Source: JABMMZ01 sp044377005 (lineage in GTDB: Bacteria; Bacteroidota; Bacteroidia; NS11-12g; UBA955). Taken from it: 52,161 bases of DNA. The stretch spans positions 1 to 52,161 of the forward strand of contig JBILJV010000010.1 in NCBI GenBank assembly GCA_044377005.1, read 5' to 3'. A program made the translations under genes and the position numbers. The stretch's first letter is position 1. The number at the start of each line of letters is the position of its first letter. This document shows, piece by piece, positions 8,705 to 16,443 of the stretch. The notes under the pieces are model-generated. The model did not search any database, was not told where the DNA came from, and saw nothing but the letters and a program-made list of their open reading frames with translations.

Positions 8705-9518
8705 AAGAGAATGGCAAACGATTAAGGAATACGATGAAATAAAGTTTGAGTATTTTGAAGGAATCGCAAAGATTACGATTAATAGACCGCGTTATCACAA
8801 TGCATTTACCCCAAAAACTAACATGGAAATGATAGAAGCAATGGATTATGCACGTGAACATCAAGATATTTGTTGCGTGGTGTTGACAGGTGAGGGAGAC
8901 AAAGCATTTTGTAGTGGTGGTGATCAAAATATTAAAACATTAGGAGGATACAAAGACGAAGCTGGAATTCCTCGTTTGAACGTGCTTGATTTACAAAAAA
9001 GAATCCGTTCACTTCCTAAACCAGTTATTGCAATGGTAAATGGTTATGCCATTGGTGGCGGTCATGTTTTACACGTGGTATGTGACTTAACTATAGCTTC
9101 AGAAAATGCTAAATTCGGACAAACAGGTCCTAAAGTTGGTAGTTTTGATGGTGGATTTGGTAGCAGTTATTTGGCAAGAATAGTTGGGCAGAAAAAAGCA
9201 AGAGAGATTTGGTTCCTGTGTAGACAATATTCTGCTCAAGAGGCCTTTGATATGGGTTTGGTAAATAAAGTAGTGCCATTCGATAAGTTGGAGGATGAAG
9301 TAGTAGAATGGTGTCACGAAATGATGCTAAAAAGTCCAATGGCATTGCGTATGATTAAATACGGGTTGAATGCCGAGTTGGATGGACAAGCAGGAATTCA
9401 AGAATTGGCAGGAAGTGCTACTTTGTTGTATTACTTTACCGAAGAAGCGCAAGAAGGTAAAAATGCCTTTTTAGAAAAACGCAAACCTGATTTTACAAAG
9501 TATCCTAAGTTCCCATAA
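8697..9518 (+). CDS. menB: 1,4-dihydroxy-2-naphthoyl-CoA synthase MenB
   Basis: This 273-residue crotonase-fold enzyme closes the naphthoate ring of menaquinone. Distinguishing MenB features are the CSGGDQ oxyanion block at 72-77, GYAIGGGHVLH in the second oxyanion region, and the block VGSFDGGFGSSYLAR, which sets MenB apart from enoyl-CoA hydratases. The C-terminal tail ends in FLEKRKPDFTKYPKFP, as expected. Overlap with menD gives a tight two-gene unit, followed by a rho-independent terminator at 9544. The quinone product is the likely electron acceptor of the NQR complex encoded at 19.4-25.3 kb. Confidence 0.96.
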   Translation: MSKREWQTIKEYDEIKFEYFEGIAKITINRPRYHNAFTPKTNMEMIEAMDYAREHQDICCVVLTGEGDKAFCSGGDQNIKTLGGYKDEAGIPRLNVLDLQKRIRSLPKPVIAMVNGYAIGGGHVLHVVCDLTIASENAKFGQTGPKVGSFDGGFGSSYLARIVGQKKAREIWFLCRQYSAQEAFDMGLVNKVVPFDKLEDEVVEWCHEMMLKSPMALRMIKYGLNAELDGQAGIQELAGSATLLYYFTEEAQEGKNAFLEKRKPDFTKYPKFP

Positions 9519-9543
9519 TACATACAGGCATTCTATAAAAAGG

Positions 9544-9571
9544 AAAAGGCTTACATTTTTGTAAGCCTTTT
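9544..9571 (+). terminator. Rho-independent terminator after menDB
   Basis: A 12-bp perfect inverted repeat (AAAAGGCTTACA / TGTAAGCCTTTT) with a TTTT loop is followed by more T residues, 25 bases after the menB stop. Confidence 0.85.
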
Positions 9572-9716
9572 TTTATCGTGTAGAAAATAATAATAATAGT
9601 GTTATGTACAAAATACAACGATTGGCGACTAAAGAACTTTTGTTGAAATAGAACATAGGAAACGATAGTTAAATTCTATTATTTTATATGGGTTATTAAT
9701 AAACGCCTATCTAAAA
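9572..9716. other. Intergenic spacer between two copies of one hairpin
   Basis: AT-rich sequence between menB and the convergent gene at 9873. I see no gene, tRNA or promoter here; its only notable feature is that the flanking hairpins share the same stem. Confidence 0.4.
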
Positions 9717-9757
9717 TTAGAAAAGGCTTACAATTTAAACTTGTAAGCCTTTTCTAA
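9717..9757. terminator. Second copy of the GGCTTACA hairpin
   Basis: A perfect 17-bp inverted repeat with a 7-base loop (tttaaac). Its stem core AAAAGGCTTACA is identical to that of the menB terminator about 170 bp earlier. It probably acts as a terminator for the minus-strand gene ending at 9873 or as a back-up for menDB. Confidence 0.6.
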
Positions 9758-9872
9758 TGGATATTTAAATGAGATTTAAAGCGTGTTTAAATGAATTTCC
9801 ATATTAAGAAAGGGATAATAAAGATTGGTTTTTTTAAATTATAAATTGGCTTTATGTCTCAGTCTTTCAATT

Positions 9873-10415
9873 TTATTTTAACTGAAATGAATTCAAGAAT
9901 TCATTAATAGAAGCATTGTTATCTTTTTCAGTTAAAGTAATGGTTTGAAGTATATACATTTTGTTTTTAACTAAGTATAGTCTCATTCTGATAAATGCAA
10001 CACCATCGCCATAATCAACCTTAATTTCTCTGCCTGGGTATTTCCCAATTGAAATGTTATTTTCTGACAATAATTTGCCTTTAACATTTTTAACAGCACC
10101 GTCTATGGCACCTCTGAACATATTTGACATTAATTCGGGGTCATTTGAATCAATAGTACTATCGGGGTATTCGGTAGAAATAATACCATAAACCAAGTTG
10201 TCGTCTGTACCTGTGGTAGAGGCATCCAACATGTAAATGTGCATAGTTAAGTTACCTACTGCTGAATTCACCACTTGTGTTTCATAGGTTGGTTTGCTTG
10301 GGAATTTAGCTTTAAAGTCGGCTACTTCATAGATTTCCCATTGACTGGCAGTTGTAAAGCCAAAGGAGATAAATAGAAAAGTTAATACTGCTGCTAGGGA
10401 TTTTAAATTTTTCAT
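9873..10415 (-). CDS. Exported PsbP/DcrB-like protein of unknown function
   Basis: This 180-residue protein has a clear signal peptide (about residues 1-23). The mature part begins WEIYEVADFKAKFPSKPTYETQ and ends with YILQTITLTEKDNNASINEFLNSFQLK. This pattern, a 'F-x-x-x-F-P' opening, a central conserved GREIKVDY and a closing 'F-L-x-S-F' helix, resembles PsbP/DcrB (DUF1795-type) folds found in secreted bacterial proteins. No catalytic residues stand out. It follows the PH-like membrane gene with a 10-base gap, so the two are probably co-transcribed. Confidence 0.6.
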   Translation of the reverse strand: MKNLKSLAAVLTFLFISFGFTTASQWEIYEVADFKAKFPSKPTYETQVVNSAVGNLTMHIYMLDASTTGTDDNLVYGIISTEYPDSTIDSNDPELMSNMFRGAIDGAVKNVKGKLLSENNISIGKYPGREIKVDYGDGVAFIRMRLYLVKNKMYILQTITLTEKDNNASINEFLNSFQLK

Positions 10416-10425
10416 TTCGAGGGAA

Positions 10426-10956
10426 TTATATTGGTTTATTTATGCTTTCAATTTTACTCAAAAATAATTGAATTTCAATATTTTTTTTAGTGCCTATTAA
10501 AACCCTTTTACCATTTTTTAATATAATGTCTATTCCTTGATTGCCAGACACATTATATGCCATACCATTTCTGCCATATCGTATTCCCCAACCGCCATAT
10601 TCTTTAACTGGACTGTATTCTCTTACTTCGCATTTTGAAATTTCACTCCAGAGGTATGTAGTAAATCGTCTAGAAAATGGAATAAATTTAAAATGAATGC
10701 CGTGGTCATCAATCCGAGTTTGTAATCCCATATTCATAAAAAACAAAGCAAATAAAGTGAAACAAATATATAAAATTATAACTCCGATATCACTCAAAGG
10801 TTTGTCGCCCCATGGAGTTCCTGTTATCAGTTGAGTGAGTAGTCCATATAAAATGATGGCGTCTATTCCCCCAAATAAAATTATAATCCACCATTGTCTA
10901 AAATATTGTTTTTCTAAAATTACTTCATTCATAGCTGCAAGTTTATCAATTACCAA
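10426..10956 (-). CDS. Membrane protein with a PH-like C-terminal domain
   Basis: This 176-residue protein has two hydrophobic helices in the first 80 residues (ILFGGIDAIILYGLL; IGVIILYICFTLFALFFM). A beta-rich soluble domain follows, containing RFTTYLWSEISKCEVREYSPVKEYGGWG and GNQGIDIILKNGKRVLIGTKK, like bacterial PH-like (bPH2) domains attached to membrane anchors. The function is unknown. The start overlaps the stop of the upstream SDR gene by 11 bases, so it is probably translationally coupled to it. Confidence 0.6.
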   Translation of the reverse strand: MVIDKLAAMNEVILEKQYFRQWWIIILFGGIDAIILYGLLTQLITGTPWGDKPLSDIGVIILYICFTLFALFFMNMGLQTRIDDHGIHFKFIPFSRRFTTYLWSEISKCEVREYSPVKEYGGWGIRYGRNGMAYNVSGNQGIDIILKNGKRVLIGTKKNIEIQLFLSKIESINKPI

Positions 10957-11629
10957 ACGTTTGTAGTTCGTCGGATGGATAAATGGTAAATCCAGGTTTG
11001 TTTTGTAACGCTATATTAACCATAGCTTTAGCGACGGTTTTTGCATCAATAGCTTTGTATTTTTTTAATGGTCCTATTAAAAATAAAGATAAAACAGGTA
11101 AAATATAGGTAGCCAATTTCTCTCCAAATCTAAATTCTTTTCTGTCTCCCAATAAAAGAGATGGTCTAAGAATCGAAATGGATATAAATGCAGATTGCTG
11201 AAGGTAAGTCTCAATTTCTCCCTTTGTTTTGAGGTAAAAATTACTTGATTCAAGGTTAGCCCCCAAAGATGAAATTAACAAAAATTGCTTAACTTGGTTT
11301 TGCAATGCCATTTGAGCAAATTGTTCGGGATACACCACATCCACTAGTCTAAATGCCTCTTTACTTCCCGCTTTTTTAATGGTAGTTCCCATCGTACAGA
11401 ACATTACATCTCCCTTAATAAAAGGTTCTATCGGTTTTAAATCATTAAAATCAATGATATGTTCTTCGATTTTAGGATGTAAAATTAAACAAGGACGTCT
11501 ATTGAATACAATGACTTTTTCGAAATTTGGATTTGATAATAGCTGAATCACTAGTTGTGAACCAATTAAACCAGAACTTCCAATAACTAAAGCCGTTTTT
11601 TTTGAATTTAAATCTATAGAGTTTGACAT
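10946..11629 (-). CDS. NAD(P)-binding SDR protein, HTATIP2/TIP30-like
   Basis: This 227-residue Rossmann-fold protein carries the atypical-SDR nucleotide motif GSSGLIG at 17-23. A basic residue pair after beta strand 2 (VFNRRP) is typical of NADP preference. Later blocks MFCTMGTTIKKAGS, LISSLGA and the Tyr/Lys pair in FYLKTKGEIE fit the TIP30/HTATIP2-like group of NAD(P)H-binding oxidoreductases. Substrate unknown. It overlaps the next minus-strand gene. Confidence 0.75.
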   Translation of the reverse strand: MSNSIDLNSKKTALVIGSSGLIGSQLVIQLLSNPNFEKVIVFNRRPCLILHPKIEEHIIDFNDLKPIEPFIKGDVMFCTMGTTIKKAGSKEAFRLVDVVYPEQFAQMALQNQVKQFLLISSLGANLESSNFYLKTKGEIETYLQQSAFISISILRPSLLLGDRKEFRFGEKLATYILPVLSLFLIGPLKKYKAIDAKTVAKAMVNIALQNKPGFTIYPSDELQTFGN

Positions 11630-11719
11630 GTCTTTAATGCATCCAAATTTAACTTAATTCTATATCAGTCCCTTTTTTAATAGTCTATTTTTAAAGCGGA
11701 TTTGTCGTATTTTTTTAAA

Positions 11720-12379
11720 TTAAAGCTTGTTTTGTTGAAGTAATTCGCCTTTAATCGCATTTTCAAAAACAAAATCCTCTTGAGCCCCTGAAATAAAAAA
11801 TTTATCGTTGAATAAAAAATGAGGAACACCTCTCAAATTAATGGTTTTGGACTGGTAAATGTCTTTTTCTACGGCCTCAGAATAGACAGTACTATTTAAA
11901 ATTTCTATAGCTTTTTGGGGGTCCAAACCCACCATTCCAACTGTCAAAATTAAGTTTTTAGGATTTGATAAATCAATTCCATCTGTAAAATAGGCTTTCA
12001 TAAAGGCTTCTTTTAATTCAGAACTTTTGTTGAATTCTTTCGACCATTGTAGGAGTCTATGTGCATTAAAAGTATTAAAGATCAAAGATTTATCCAATTG
12101 AAAGTTAATCCCATATTCTAAACCTTGTTGTTTTAAGTAATCATTCATTCCTTGCATTTGTTCTGCAGAAATATTCTTTTTCAACATCAAATATTCCAAA
12201 GAGGGATATGCTTTTTCTGACGGTAAATCGGGGTCAAGTTGGTAACTGCGCCAAATTATTTGTACTTGTTCTTCAATATTGAGTTTTTCAATGACCTGTT
12301 GAATTTTCTTTTTACCTACGTAACAAAATGGACAAACTATGTCACTCCATATTTCAATTGTTATTACTGGATTTTGCAT
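11720..12379 (-). CDS. DsbA-family (FrnE-like) oxidoreductase
   Basis: This 219-residue thioredoxin-fold protein has no signal peptide, so it is probably cytoplasmic. The N-terminal CPFC motif at 16-19 in IWSDIVCPFCYVGKKK and the late block GVPHFLFNDKFFISGAQ (with the cis-Pro after GV) are the hallmarks of FrnE/2-hydroxychromene-2-carboxylate isomerase-like DsbA proteins. The family isomerises disulfides or conjugates glutathione; substrate unknown. Its start overlaps the DUF1801 gene by 26 bases. Confidence 0.87.
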   Translation of the reverse strand: MQNPVITIEIWSDIVCPFCYVGKKKIQQVIEKLNIEEQVQIIWRSYQLDPDLPSEKAYPSLEYLMLKKNISAEQMQGMNDYLKQQGLEYGINFQLDKSLIFNTFNAHRLLQWSKEFNKSSELKEAFMKAYFTDGIDLSNPKNLILTVGMVGLDPQKAIEILNSTVYSEAVEKDIYQSKTINLRGVPHFLFNDKFFISGAQEDFVFENAIKGELLQQNKL

Positions 12380-12740
12380 TGCTTTGTCTTTTATTTTTTG
12401 TGAGATTTTCTTCTACTCTATATTTGATGATTTCTTCAATCAGTGAATACGGAATGACTTGGTTTAAAGGGAATTGAACCGATCCTTTACCTTGTTTGTA
12501 TGCCGAAAGTTTTTCTTTAAAAGCTTCGTGACCAGAAGGTGTAGCGTAAAACCCTATGTGATTTTTGTAGGCAGCAAAGTAAACCAAAGGCTTACCATTT
12601 GTTTTATAAGCAGGCATTCCATAAGAAAAATCTTCCTCGGAATGAGGTACATTTTGTTTGATTAGATGATGAATTTTGAGTAGAATTTCTTTAGTAAAAG
12701 TTGGGAAACTATTAATATAAGCTTCGATTTGTGTATGCAT
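12354..12740 (-). CDS. DUF1801 (YdhG-like) protein
   Basis: This 128-residue protein has the DUF1801 pattern: a helix pair at the N-terminus (VEAYINSFPTF-like), then ISYGMPAYK-type motif (here FSYGMPAYKTNGKPLVYFAAYKNHIGFYATPSG), and a C-terminal helix. The family is related to YdhG, an iron-chaperone-like fold of the frataxin type; the exact role is not established. The basic tail (KNKRQSNAKSSNNN) looks unstructured. It is followed by the DsbA-like gene, which begins 26 bases inside it. A second family member is at 15556-15981. Confidence 0.82.
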   Translation of the reverse strand: MHTQIEAYINSFPTFTKEILLKIHHLIKQNVPHSEEDFSYGMPAYKTNGKPLVYFAAYKNHIGFYATPSGHEAFKEKLSAYKQGKGSVQFPLNQVIPYSLIEEIIKYRVEENLTKNKRQSNAKSSNNN

Positions 12741-12746
12741 GATGGC

Positions 12747-13106
12747 TTAAATTTTCTTTAAATCTTTATAGGTTAATGCATGTTCTACATTTCCAGTGTT
12801 GAGAGTTCCTGAAGGTTCAAAAAGCACTATTGTTGCTTCGTTTTCTGCAACCGGTCGATGCTCTACTCCTTTAGGAATAATAATGTAGTCGTTTTCCTTA
12901 ATGTCTAGCGTTTGGTCTCTTAACTCCATTTTAAATTGCCCAGAAACGACCAAGAAGAGTTCGTCTTCATTGTCATGTTTGTGCCACACAAATTCCCCTT
13001 TTATTTTGGCCAATTTGACCTGTTGTCCATTCAACTCTCCAATAATTTGAGGTTGCCAATAGTTGTGAATTAATTTGGCTTTTTCATGCAAGTTCCCTTT
13101 TGTCAT
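12747..13106 (-). CDS. Small single-domain cupin
   Basis: This 119-residue protein is one cupin barrel. Motif 1 supplies His42, His44 and Glu49 (WHKHDNEDELF) and motif 2 supplies His83 (PKGVEHRPV), so all four metal ligands are present. Such stand-alone cupins are metal-binding enzymes or sugar/ligand-binding proteins; substrate unknown. Spacing to its neighbours is 6 and 10 bases, so it belongs to the same operon. Confidence 0.85.
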   Translation of the reverse strand: MTKGNLHEKAKLIHNYWQPQIIGELNGQQVKLAKIKGEFVWHKHDNEDELFLVVSGQFKMELRDQTLDIKENDYIIIPKGVEHRPVAENEATIVLFEPSGTLNTGNVEHALTYKDLKKI

Positions 13107-13116
13107 TGTGATGATT

Positions 13117-13539
13117 CTATTCAGAGTGGCTTGAATTTCTATTCCCTATTTTTATTGCCAAAAAAGTCATAGGAACATAGGCCAATACGAGGTCGGTAAT
13201 GTTAAACCAAAGGGGAGAAGGGAGCATTAAAATATTAGCTGTTCCACCGAATAAAAAGAAAAAACCAATTGTCCAAGCAAACTTGATTTGATGGGATGCC
13301 GCAATTTTAAGTGCTATTAATGCACCTGCAAAAGTGCCAATGGCATGGGCTAAAAAAGGCATTACGAAATGCTTTGGTTCAAACAAATCTATGCCAGCTT
13401 TTAAACCTTCAAGTGTTTTAACATCTACACCATTTGGGGAAGGAATAATCGAATTGCTAATATTAATAATACTCATGTTTACAAGGCTTCCAATGACAAT
13501 CCCAAATATAACGGCTAATATATTTCTAACTATTTTCAT
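13117..13539 (-). CDS. Small four-helix membrane protein, unknown function
   Basis: This 140-residue protein has about four predicted membrane helices: 5-25, 60-82 with the conserved-looking HFVMPFLAHAIGTFAGALIA, about 87-105, and 113-130. It includes a charged loop (DVKTLEGLKAGIDLFEP). It resembles small hypothetical Bacteroidota membrane proteins; no function can be given. It lies 10 bases upstream of the cupin. Confidence 0.7.
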   Translation of the reverse strand: MKIVRNILAVIFGIVIGSLVNMSIINISNSIIPSPNGVDVKTLEGLKAGIDLFEPKHFVMPFLAHAIGTFAGALIALKIAASHQIKFAWTIGFFFLFGGTANILMLPSPLWFNITDLVLAYVPMTFLAIKIGNRNSSHSE

Positions 13540-13591
13540 GGTTTTAAGAGTTTCTATTTTATTTCCCTATTGATTTAAAAAACAAATATAA

Positions 13592-14149
13592 TTAATTATC
13601 TAAAATTTTGTTGATTTTATTCAGTAATGTTAAGCAAGTATTCCAATTTCTAGAAGTGGCCACAACTCCTAACTTATTTTCAATCCAATGATTGCTTAAT
13701 TTGGTGTTGCCATAACCATTGGGGCAATGTAAATAAAGACAATTTGGGGTTAAAAAGATCGACTCACCTTCGCTTAAACGATTTTCTAATTTTTTTAGAT
13801 TCAAATAATCAACCGCTTGATTGAAAAACGTAATGTAATAGAGGGAAGGTGCTGAATTAGGATCACTTTGGAAAGGATGTTTAGTGATGATTTGATTAAG
13901 TTCGTAGCTTGTTAATACAATAACAGGAACCGTTAGTTTAAATTGTTCAAAAATGCAAGATTGAATGATTTCTTCAATTTTACTTCTGTCTTGAATTTCT
14001 GATGAAAAAATTAGATTACCACTTTGAATATAAGTGTCAACATCTTGGAAATTTTGTTTTAATAAAACCGCTTTTAAATCGATCATTTTGATGAGATTTT
14101 TTCCACTTACATTTACCCCTCTTAATAAAGCTAAGTATTTTAATTTCAT
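13592..14149 (-). CDS. DUF1697 protein
   Basis: This 185-residue protein has the DUF1697 opening LALLRGVNVSGKNLIKM, then VDTYIQSGNLIFSS, and the closing block TSRNWNTCLTLLNKI, all diagnostic of the family. The biochemical function of DUF1697 is unknown. Its ATG overlaps the stop of the upstream membrane gene by 4 bases (ATGA), a translational-coupling arrangement. Confidence 0.88.
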   Translation of the reverse strand: MKLKYLALLRGVNVSGKNLIKMIDLKAVLLKQNFQDVDTYIQSGNLIFSSEIQDRSKIEEIIQSCIFEQFKLTVPVIVLTSYELNQIITKHPFQSDPNSAPSLYYITFFNQAVDYLNLKKLENRLSEGESIFLTPNCLYLHCPNGYGNTKLSNHWIENKLGVVATSRNWNTCLTLLNKINKILDN

Positions 14150-15519
14150 GTCAATGTTTGGGTTTTTTTATTGGTTTTTTGAACAATAAAGTGAACTATA
14201 ATTAGGATACAAACGAAACTTAATAACCAGATACTTCTAGAATTCAGTCGAGCTAAAACATTAGCAAAAGTTGCTGTAGTAAAAGCATTAATAAGGGTAA
14301 ACGCAAAGGTCCACAAAAACAATAAGAAGTACTTTCGGTTTTTGGAAATGTAAAGGATTAAAGCGCTTGCTATCAATAAGAAATAAAAACTAATTCGATA
14401 CAATTTATTAAAAAAGTCAAAGGTTATAGAACCATTGTTTTGTCTTGCTTTGTTAAATTTGGATATACTATTCGGATACTTGGTCTTTATGGTATTGTAA
14501 ACACCGGATTCGGAATTAAACCTAACGATTCCATCTCCGACATAAGTGAGTAAAAATTGGTGGTAAGTTGCATTTATACTTTCTATGAGGTGCATTCTTA
14601 GGTAACGTCCTTCTGTTAATGTGCCTTTAATAATTTGCTTGTACTCTGTTGGGTCTTGATACCATCCGCCCGACTGAGCAAATGGTCCATTGGGTAGCCA
14701 TACAAAATCCCAAGCATGATTGGGAAGCTCTGAACGATAAGGACATATTTTGTATGAATGGGTTGAGCATTTGTCATCTAAATAAGTTTTGAGGATGCCG
14801 TTTTCTGAAAGTTTTCCCATTAAATAGATATGACTTAGGTGATTCGGTGTAAATCCATTACCGGCTTTGTAATTCGTAAAGCAAACGATTATCCATGAAC
14901 TTAGACACAATATCATTGCCACAAGAATTCGCTTTAACGAAATTCGGTATTGAATTGTAAAAAGCTTAATGATAAATAGTATGACAATAAAGACTAAACC
15001 CGAAATTAAATTCGAGTTGTGACTTATCATACTCAAAATAATAAAGAAACCATAAAGTGCCATTTTGTTCTTTTCAGAGGTGTTAAAAAACAAAAGTAAA
15101 GACAAGCCTAAAATAGGTGTAAATAGGTCGGGCATTATTTGTGCAACATACCAAGATGCTTGAGTTAACAAACTTGTAGCTGCAATTATAAATAGTTTGT
15201 TCTTATGCGATAATTGAGGAAAAAAACGAGAGATGAAATGACCAAGTAACAAGACAAGAATTAATGCTTGACAAACAACGGTCCACCATAAAGAATTTGA
15301 AATTGAAATAGATTTGATAAACCAACTGTAAAAAACAGGTCTGTCTCCGGGTATTTTGTTGTTAAATGCATGTTCAATGTAAGCACTACTGTCAGCTGTA
15401 AACAAAGGGAATCGATTGTAAATCAAGACCCAAAGTAAACATAATGTGGCAATAATATAGCTTGTTATTGAATATAAAGAGAGCTTGTTTTTGGCGATAT
15501 ATTTTAGCTTTTTTAGCAA
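14146..15519 (-). CDS. Polytopic GT-C-like membrane protein
   Basis: This 457-residue protein has about ten to eleven hydrophobic helices. The first periplasmic loop after helix 1 carries acidic residues (FPLFTADSSAYIEHAFNNKIPGD), and the loop after helix 4 reads QIMPDLFTPI. Acidic loop 1 plus many helices is the layout of GT-C glycosyltransferases or related lipid-linked sugar transferases. I see no decisive family motif, so the assignment is a fold-level guess. The periplasmic stretch at about 225-300 (HAWDFVWLPNGPF region) is soluble. It overlaps the DUF1697 gene. Confidence 0.5.
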   Translation of the reverse strand: MLKKLKYIAKNKLSLYSITSYIIATLCLLWVLIYNRFPLFTADSSAYIEHAFNNKIPGDRPVFYSWFIKSISISNSLWWTVVCQALILVLLLGHFISRFFPQLSHKNKLFIIAATSLLTQASWYVAQIMPDLFTPILGLSLLLFFNTSEKNKMALYGFFIILSMISHNSNLISGLVFIVILFIIKLFTIQYRISLKRILVAMILCLSSWIIVCFTNYKAGNGFTPNHLSHIYLMGKLSENGILKTYLDDKCSTHSYKICPYRSELPNHAWDFVWLPNGPFAQSGGWYQDPTEYKQIIKGTLTEGRYLRMHLIESINATYHQFLLTYVGDGIVRFNSESGVYNTIKTKYPNSISKFNKARQNNGSITFDFFNKLYRISFYFLLIASALILYISKNRKYFLLFLWTFAFTLINAFTTATFANVLARLNSRSIWLLSFVCILIIVHFIVQKTNKKTQTLT

Positions 15520-15555
15520 TGATTAGATGGATAAAGAGGTCTAACCCAAAAGAAA

Positions 15556-15981
15556 TTAATCATTTGGATAGCGTTCTTTCAGATAATTAATAGATTTGGT
15601 CATCAAAGTTTGTAACACATCAATATTTATATCAGAAAGTTTATTGACGTATAAGCAAGCTTTACCCATTTTGAATTTGCCTAAATTGTCCAACCATGGC
15701 AAGTGCTCATCTAAACCAGAAAATACATAAAGAGAGATGGCTGCTTTTCTGGGTGAAAATCCAATTAATGGGGCATTCCCAGAATGTCCACTTTCGTACT
15801 TATAATGGTAGTTGCCAAATCCTATAATACTTGGTCCCCACATTTTGGGTTCAAATCCCGAAATAGATTGCATCAATGAAATCAATGCATAACTATCCTC
15901 TTTTTTTGATTCATTTTGAGCAAATGATTCTATAAAATCTATAACAGCTTGATTGGTATAAGTAGTTTTATTTTGTGCCAT
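15556..15981 (-). CDS. DUF1801 (YdhG-like) protein, second copy
   Basis: This 141-residue protein carries the DUF1801 core: YALISLMQSISGFEPKMWGPSIIGFGNYHYKYESG, then GFSPRKAAISLYVF and a C-terminal block with KACLYVNKLSDIN. It differs clearly from the DUF1801 protein at 12354-12740, so it is not a recent duplicate. Function not established. It is transcribed with the neighbouring minus-strand genes (gaps of 33-36 bases). Confidence 0.82.
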   Translation of the reverse strand: MAQNKTTYTNQAVIDFIESFAQNESKKEDSYALISLMQSISGFEPKMWGPSIIGFGNYHYKYESGHSGNAPLIGFSPRKAAISLYVFSGLDEHLPWLDNLGKFKMGKACLYVNKLSDINIDVLQTLMTKSINYLKERYPND

Positions 15982-16014
15982 ATTTCAATAAAGTAAATAT
16001 AAAAAACAAAAATA

Positions 16015-16440
16015 TTATTTTTTGCTCTTTTTCATGGTATTAAAACGTTTTAATTGTAAAAAGGATAGAAAATAGAAAGGAACAGTTGAGAATATAATTT
16101 TCATATTGAATGTCAACAAACCTCCAATAAATATAATAGAAACTAAAATAGAAATCAATCCTATGCTATAATAACTGATCCACAAATTAGTTTTTTTTTG
16201 AAAAAGAGTACATACTAAGCCTATTTGAGCACTAAGAGGAAATAAAATAAAAGGATGAAGTACATTGTGCGTTCCAAATAATAATTGATACACTACTTCT
16301 TTTTCAATTTCAATTAAAAAATAGGAGAGTTTATTTTCATTCCCCCATTCTAGAAAAATGATAAAAGTAGAAAAAATTAAAGAGGCATTTAATAGTTTTG
16401 TTTTATGCCACATTGATTCGCTTTTTATTGAGAGCCCCAA
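16015..16440 (-). CDS. Small membrane protein, unknown function
   Basis: Up to 141 residues with about four hydrophobic helices and a lysine-rich C-terminus (MKKSKK). An internal Met at base 16413 (MWHKTKLL) gives a more natural membrane-protein start. I see no family signature. It lies 3 bases downstream of gatB, so it is probably co-transcribed with it. Confidence 0.6.
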   Translation of the reverse strand: MGLSIKSESMWHKTKLLNASLIFSTFIIFLEWGNENKLSYFLIEIEKEVVYQLLFGTHNVLHPFILFPLSAQIGLVCTLFQKKTNLWISYYSIGLISILVSIIFIGGLLTFNMKIIFSTVPFYFLSFLQLKRFNTMKKSKK

Positions 16441-16443
16441 AAA

